From assembly GCA_027459465.1 (NCBI GenBank), contig DAIDIH010000359.1, forward strand, positions 1 to 64,000: a stretch of 64,000 nt of DNA, written 5' to 3'. This document shows positions 60,527 through 64,000 of the stretch, in pieces; within the stretch, counting starts at the first letter, position 1, and every line of letters starts with the position of its first letter. The notes beneath the pieces are model-generated. The model saw only the letters and a program-made list of their open reading frames with translations. It had not been told where the DNA came from and searched no databases. This DNA comes from Bryobacterales bacterium. GTDB taxonomy: Bacteria; Acidobacteriota; Terriglobia; Bryobacterales; Bryobacteraceae. The translations under genes and the position numbers were made by a program.

Positions 60527-61209
60527 AACGCGTAAAGTGGTTCAATGCTGTTTGGCCTCTGTCACTGAGGACGATCGCCACACGAATGAGAGCGAGTTCA
60601 TTCACGCCCGAAAGCAACGACGGGTTCCTCGTCGAACGATCGAGGGATAACGTGCTTGAGGGTCGGTATATCGAGAAGATGTCATACCAAGAGGTCCTCG
60701 ACGATCCGTTTGGAAATAAACTTACCTTCGACCGACTCGTCTATCGTCAGGTCATGTTTGGGCTTTTCAGTGACTTCCCGCGCTTCGAACTGCGTGACGC
60801 TCCCAGGAGTACGCAGGGATGTGTCAGCAGGCTATTGCAACTGTGCGAGTTCTCTGCCTCCATCGAGGGACTGAACGTGGATGTCTTGCGGTGGATCGAC
60901 GCCTTCAGTAAGGAGACCGGACGCCGTACTGTAATCGATTCGTTGCGAGTCTCTGGAATTGAGATCGATGCTGGGGTGCTTGCGAAATTCGTGTTGACCG
61001 GGAGCAAGGATGTTCGTGCTGCCCTTAAGGATGTCACGCGGAATCGCCCCTATCAGCTCGATAAAGCACAGGCAGAAGTCCAGGACGGCGGCCGGAGTCT
61101 GCCCGTTCAATTCTCGGCAGCCGGGTCCGTGGCCGTCAGGGATGAGGACTTTGAAGAGCTTTATCCCTCTTTACGCGCGTCGATTCGGAGTGTCAGCGAC
61201 CGCAGATAG
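60523..61209 (+). CDS. Third protein of the interrupted module
   Basis: A 228-residue protein from the GTG at 60523 (GGAGG about 9 nt away), overlapping the preceding frame by 4 nt. It is basic in its N-terminal half (KRVKWFNAVWPLSLRTIATR) and helical in the middle (VSRLLQLCEFSASIEGLNVD), without a known catalytic motif, signal peptide or membrane segment. It may form a complex with the nuclease-like first protein. Function unknown. Confidence 0.6.
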   Translation: MKRVKWFNAVWPLSLRTIATRMRASSFTPESNDGFLVERSRDNVLEGRYIEKMSYQEVLDDPFGNKLTFDRLVYRQVMFGLFSDFPRFELRDAPRSTQGCVSRLLQLCEFSASIEGLNVDVLRWIDAFSKETGRRTVIDSLRVSGIEIDAGVLAKFVLTGSKDVRAALKDVTRNRPYQLDKAQAEVQDGGRSLPVQFSAAGSVAVRDEDFEELYPSLRASIRSVSDRR

Positions 61210-61397
61210 CATTCGCGCCAACGAGTATAGGCAGCCGGCTTGCAGTGGCGCCCTGCGCTGAACGCGTCCGGGTTGCCGGACGGTGCTTGGCCCGTCTAGC
61301 AACTAGAAGTAGTTTTCGCCATCTTGACACTTGGCGGTGTGCTCCTATGGTTCGAATCGGGAGCTTCTCCCAGGCGGTCCCTTCAGACGAGACCCCG

Positions 61398-62903
61398 TCA
61401 GTTCCCAGGGCTTCTGAATGCACGGCCTGTTCGCACCATCGCGCCAGATTCGTGAAACTCGTAAACTCCTGGATGCGACGCGCTGATAAACTTGCCCGAT
61501 GCCTGCTGGCGGAGAGCCTTGATCTGGTCTGCTGCGGAACGAGCGACCGGCACGATATAGTCCGCCGACTCTTCGAGCGTCAACTTCAGGCGGTACGCCT
61601 TTCGGCAGCATTCCTTGATCTCGGCGCCCGTCCAGCCATTATCGTCCGGAAGCTCTCCTGACAAGCCGTATTTGCCCATGTAGATCTTCCAAATTGCGCT
61701 ACGCTCCTCGGGCGACGGCAGATCAAAGAAGAACGTACCGAGCGTGAACCGCCGGCGCAGTTCGGGAGGCAGCGTTCCGATGGAATTGCAGGTCGCGATC
61801 CAAAGGCTCCGCCCGTTCGTGACTGCATCGACGACTTTCAGGGCCGCCCGCAGGCGCTCTCCAGATGCCCCGACCATCGCATTCTGCATCGCACCAAGGT
61901 CGAAAGCGATAGTGGGAATCCCAGCGGTGTTTCCCGCGGCCTTTGCAACCAGACTCTTGGCTGCTCCCGGAGGCCCGATCAGAATACAGCCGTCGGCGCC
62001 GCGATCTTGCATCCACGCCAGCACGGTTCCGGTCAGCTCCGTCTTTACGCCGGACAGGTCCGTGCCGGTACCGGCGAACGCCTTCTCGATTTCATCCAGG
62101 AAGACCACGCCGCGGGGCGCGTCCTCGCCGGCGATCACGGCTCGGAGGAATCGCTTGATATTGTCACAGCCACCGATATCGTCGAACGTCTCGCCGCCGC
62201 GCCACACGCTCAGGCCGGGCGCTTGTTCGATGACCTGACGCTTGCGCTCCCACAGTTGGTCCAGGTCCAGCCCGGTCCTCGAGAGCGACATTGCCAGCAC
62301 CTGTTCCGCGGGAAAAGCAGCCAGGCCCAGCAGTGCATCGAGCGCCTTCGAGCTGTCCACCGGATCCAGTTCAGGGACCTCGGCCGCCGCGATGGTTTCG
62401 TCGAGGATTCGATTCAGGTCATCGACCGCCGGCAGAGGTTCATCCAGCACGAGGACGTCCTGCATCAGTTCGTCGGGGAGGATCGCTCCAGGCGTGGTAA
62501 GCAACGCGAGCATGCGACCGTTTGCCTTGAACAGGTCCCGAAGATTCCATATCGCCTGGGCAACCTGCGGATCGCTCCAGAATCGGTGCGCGTTGCTGTA
62601 TATGAGGACTGCATCGTCGCCCAGTAGGCACGCCAATACAAGTGCCTCGACAGGCCCAACGCTGGCGGGGTCGCGGTCCGTGACCAACTTGCCCAGCTCC
62701 TTCTTGCCGCAGTCATTCACGGCCGCGAATCCTCGAACGACGTCCCATTGGATTACGGCTGCCGTTCGCCCAACTTCCTCAAGTACGCGCCCGACCGTCA
62801 GTGCCGGATCAGGTGTGCGTATCGCGATCAACGGTGTCGATACGCGCCGCGCGGCCTGTAGCGTCTTTGCGAACTGCTGCATCGGCTGAAGCGGGGACGA
62901 CAT
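61398..62903 (-). CDS. Ycf46-like AAA+ ATPase with permuted Walker motifs
   Basis: A 501-residue protein. The N-terminal ~245 residues resemble Ycf46 (LLALLTTPGAILPDELMQDV-like, VLDEPLPAVDDLNRILDETI). In the core, GVVFLDEIEKAFAG (Walker B) comes first at about 264-277, then VLAWMQD, then ILIGPPGAAKSLVAKAAG (Walker A) at about 305-320, then FDLGAMQNAMVGASG, the sensor-1 LWIATCNSIG and PPELRRRF arginine finger. Normally Walker A precedes Walker B, so the Walker B strand appears transposed to the N-terminal side. All motifs are intact. It may work with the DUF1257/DUF2997 pair of the same element. Confidence 0.85.
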   Translation of the reverse strand: MSSPLQPMQQFAKTLQAARRVSTPLIAIRTPDPALTVGRVLEEVGRTAAVIQWDVVRGFAAVNDCGKKELGKLVTDRDPASVGPVEALVLACLLGDDAVLIYSNAHRFWSDPQVAQAIWNLRDLFKANGRMLALLTTPGAILPDELMQDVLVLDEPLPAVDDLNRILDETIAAAEVPELDPVDSSKALDALLGLAAFPAEQVLAMSLSRTGLDLDQLWERKRQVIEQAPGLSVWRGGETFDDIGGCDNIKRFLRAVIAGEDAPRGVVFLDEIEKAFAGTGTDLSGVKTELTGTVLAWMQDRGADGCILIGPPGAAKSLVAKAAGNTAGIPTIAFDLGAMQNAMVGASGERLRAALKVVDAVTNGRSLWIATCNSIGTLPPELRRRFTLGTFFFDLPSPEERSAIWKIYMGKYGLSGELPDDNGWTGAEIKECCRKAYRLKLTLEESADYIVPVARSAADQIKALRQQASGKFISASHPGVYEFHESGAMVRTGRAFRSPGN

Positions 62904-62927
62904 AGCCTTTCTCCTCTTTCCTCTTTC

Positions 62928-63260
62928 TCAGGGCGCAACCGTGGTGATTAGCGCTGCAGAGCCGCATCGGAACTCAAAGAACTTTTGGTGAAGCCCGGCC
63001 AGGTCCTGGTAGAGAGCCGGCGCCGCCATCACCGCCTCCGGGTGTTTGGCGATCAGTTCGTCCAGCGACCGCTGAGCCAGACCCGGCCGATCGTTGGCTT
63101 CAATCAACACGTGGCACTCCTCGCACGCAGCCCAATCCCCGACGCTTTCGCCAGCGATGTTCGCGGCGCTGTACGCGATAAAACTGCGAGCCGGGTACCG
63201 CCACGCGGGTCCCGGGGCAGAGCAGAAATCGCACAGTAGATTTCCATTCGCCATACTCAT
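62928..63260 (-). CDS. Small Cys-rich hypothetical protein
   Basis: About 110 residues. LLCDFCSAPGPAWRYPARSF and WAACEECHVLIEANDRP give a CxxC ... CxxC zinc-binding pattern. The start could be 63260 or, better spaced from GGAGGG, the ATG at 63254. It overlaps the DUF6908-like gene by 4 nt and lies 24 nt from the AAA+ gene. Function unknown. Confidence 0.65.
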   Translation of the reverse strand: MSMANGNLLCDFCSAPGPAWRYPARSFIAYSAANIAGESVGDWAACEECHVLIEANDRPGLAQRSLDELIAKHPEAVMAAPALYQDLAGLHQKFFEFRCGSAALITTVAP

Positions 63261-63700
63261 TTCCCTCCGTCCGCCGCCAGCCCGCAGGCCACCTGTCTGT
63301 GATAGGCCTCCAAGAACCCTTGCTCTGTCAGATTTCGATCCCAGATCTTCGCGAACTCCTCCATCTCTCTCGTTCTCTTCGGCAGACAAACCAGTTCGCC
63401 GCCTTCGGCCGTATAGCGGCTCCATTGCTCGACGCCGACGTAGTCGTTGCGGAAATAGAATGGCCACAATTGTGGCTGCCCATCCTCGTCCTGGACGACC
63501 TCGAAGAGCATCTCCGGATCTCGCATCGGGTCCGAGTTCTGTTCACCGTAGTGCGCCGCGGACACCACAATGTGGCCATCCGGTCCTGGTTCGGCGAGCA
63601 CCTCAATTACGAGCAGCATCCACGGGCTGTTCTCAATCGAGATACGCTTCACCCCTTGAAGTCCGCCCGCCGCTTCGAGAATTTGAAGAATTGTTTTCAT
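63257..63700 (-). CDS. DUF6908-like hypothetical protein
   Basis: A 147-residue protein with VIEVLAEPGPDGHIVVSAAH, DPEMLFEVVQDEDGQPQLWP and VEQWSRYTAEG, fitting DUF6908, a small family on PRTRC-type mobile elements. It overlaps both neighbours by 4 nt, so it is co-translated. Function unknown. Confidence 0.75.
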   Translation of the reverse strand: MKTILQILEAAGGLQGVKRISIENSPWMLLVIEVLAEPGPDGHIVVSAAHYGEQNSDPMRDPEMLFEVVQDEDGQPQLWPFYFRNDYVGVEQWSRYTAEGGELVCLPKRTREMEEFAKIWDRNLTEQGFLEAYHRQVACGLAADGGK

Positions 63701-63928
63701 CGTGAGTGCCTCGTTTGTTGTTTGCGCGCCACTCTTTGCGCGCGCTCCTTCTCGGCTGCTTTTCTCGCTCCGAGCGCGAAGATGGATTCATAGTCCACCT
63801 CGTAACCCCACCGCGCCCCTTTCGGGCGAATGCGCACCATCCGCGGAGAGTTCCACAACCAGCGGACGCTGCTTGAGAAATGCCCCCGTCTCGCGTACCA
63901 GCCGTGACTCCCGATCGAGGCGCGTCAC
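63697..63928 (-). CDS. Small hypothetical protein at the window end, possibly frameshifted
   Basis: A frame 63840-63697 (47 aa; GARWGYEVDYESIFALGARK) ends in an ATGA overlap with the DUF6908 gene. Another frame from a GTG at 63928 (TRLDRESRLVRETGAFLKQR, then PLVVEL) looks like the natural N-terminus of the same small family. Joining them needs a single-base change near 63842. This could be a frameshift or an error. Confidence 0.4.
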
Positions 63929-64000
63929 GAAGCGACCCCTTTCAATACCTGAAATCCCGGCGATGTGGGCACACTACCGAGCCGGCCGCCACGACCACCC

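Noticed and set aside
61345..61385. tRNA-like GGTTCGAATC segment
   Set aside because: No acceptor or anticodon stems can be drawn around it.
1..64000. CRISPR array
   Set aside because: No regularly spaced repeats were seen, and the Cas4-like pair has no cas1 or cas2 neighbours.

Overview
The window is accessory DNA from a high-GC Gram-negative bacterium. The exported TPR-CHAT protein paired with a sigma factor and a ZAS-type anti-sigma factor is a gene style I associate with Acidobacteriota, but I see no rRNA, tRNA or housekeeping gene, so the taxonomy is only a low-confidence inference. Most genes are packed on the minus strand with 1-50 nt overlaps. The content is almost entirely defence, mobile-element replication/maintenance, DNA modification and regulatory proteolysis.

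Region 1 (about 0.7-24.1 kb, minus strand) is a defence island. Read in transcription order it starts with a type III CBASS operon: TRIP13-like AAA+, a second small protein (Cap8-like candidate), a bacterial HORMA protein, a CD-NTase, and a DUF6602-like PD-(D/E)XK protein as probable effector. Then comes a long helicase/methylase operon: a 1728-aa DUF1998 helicase with a Vsr-like C-terminus, an SNF2 helicase, an Eco57I-type adenine methylase, an SMC-like zinc-hook ATPase and an acidic protein. This resembles class 1 DISARM without a visible drmC and with added parts. It is followed by several PD-(D/E)XK-like genes, one frameshifted, a NucS-like nuclease with a coupled partner, and a decayed tyrosine recombinase. 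Divergent from CBASS at 24.1-25.8 kb lie a fused XRE/ImmA-peptidase gene and a PIN-domain gene, with a promoter whose spacer holds a palindrome.

Region 2 (26.3-31.4 kb) has a tyrosine recombinase, an XRE/nucleotidyltransferase-like toxin-antitoxin pair, a CPBP membrane protease, an unknown protein with an internal duplication and a multi-HTH protein. Region 3 (31.6-36.9 kb, plus strand) is a tight four-gene operon: sigma factor, membrane anti-sigma factor, exported TPR-CHAT protease and S41 protease.

Region 4 (37.0-57.3 kb) is the backbone of a plasmid or integrative element: Gp157-like protein, OB-HD nuclease, SNF2-like helicase, DUF6094 methyltransferase, two PP-loop (PAPS-reductase-like) proteins with a Mom-like DNA modification enzyme, a Cas4-like nuclease split over two overlapping membrane ORFs, the PRTRC cassette (ThiF, B, F, C, E), SSB, a DUF3150-like protein, a radical-SAM activase, and a DUF2997/DUF1257 pair.

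Region 5 (57.7-64 kb) holds an IS3-family element inserted, with a 3-bp target duplication, in the first gene of a three-gene module (DxK-nuclease-like gene, small frameshifted gene, third unknown gene). It is followed by a Ycf46-like AAA+ ATPase whose Walker B segment lies before Walker A, and small element genes. The best candidates for something undescribed are the DISARM-like operon with its SMC ATPase, the DUF6602 CBASS effector with a fused XRE-ImmA regulator, the Mom/PP-loop cassette, the split membrane Cas4, and the interrupted three-gene module.
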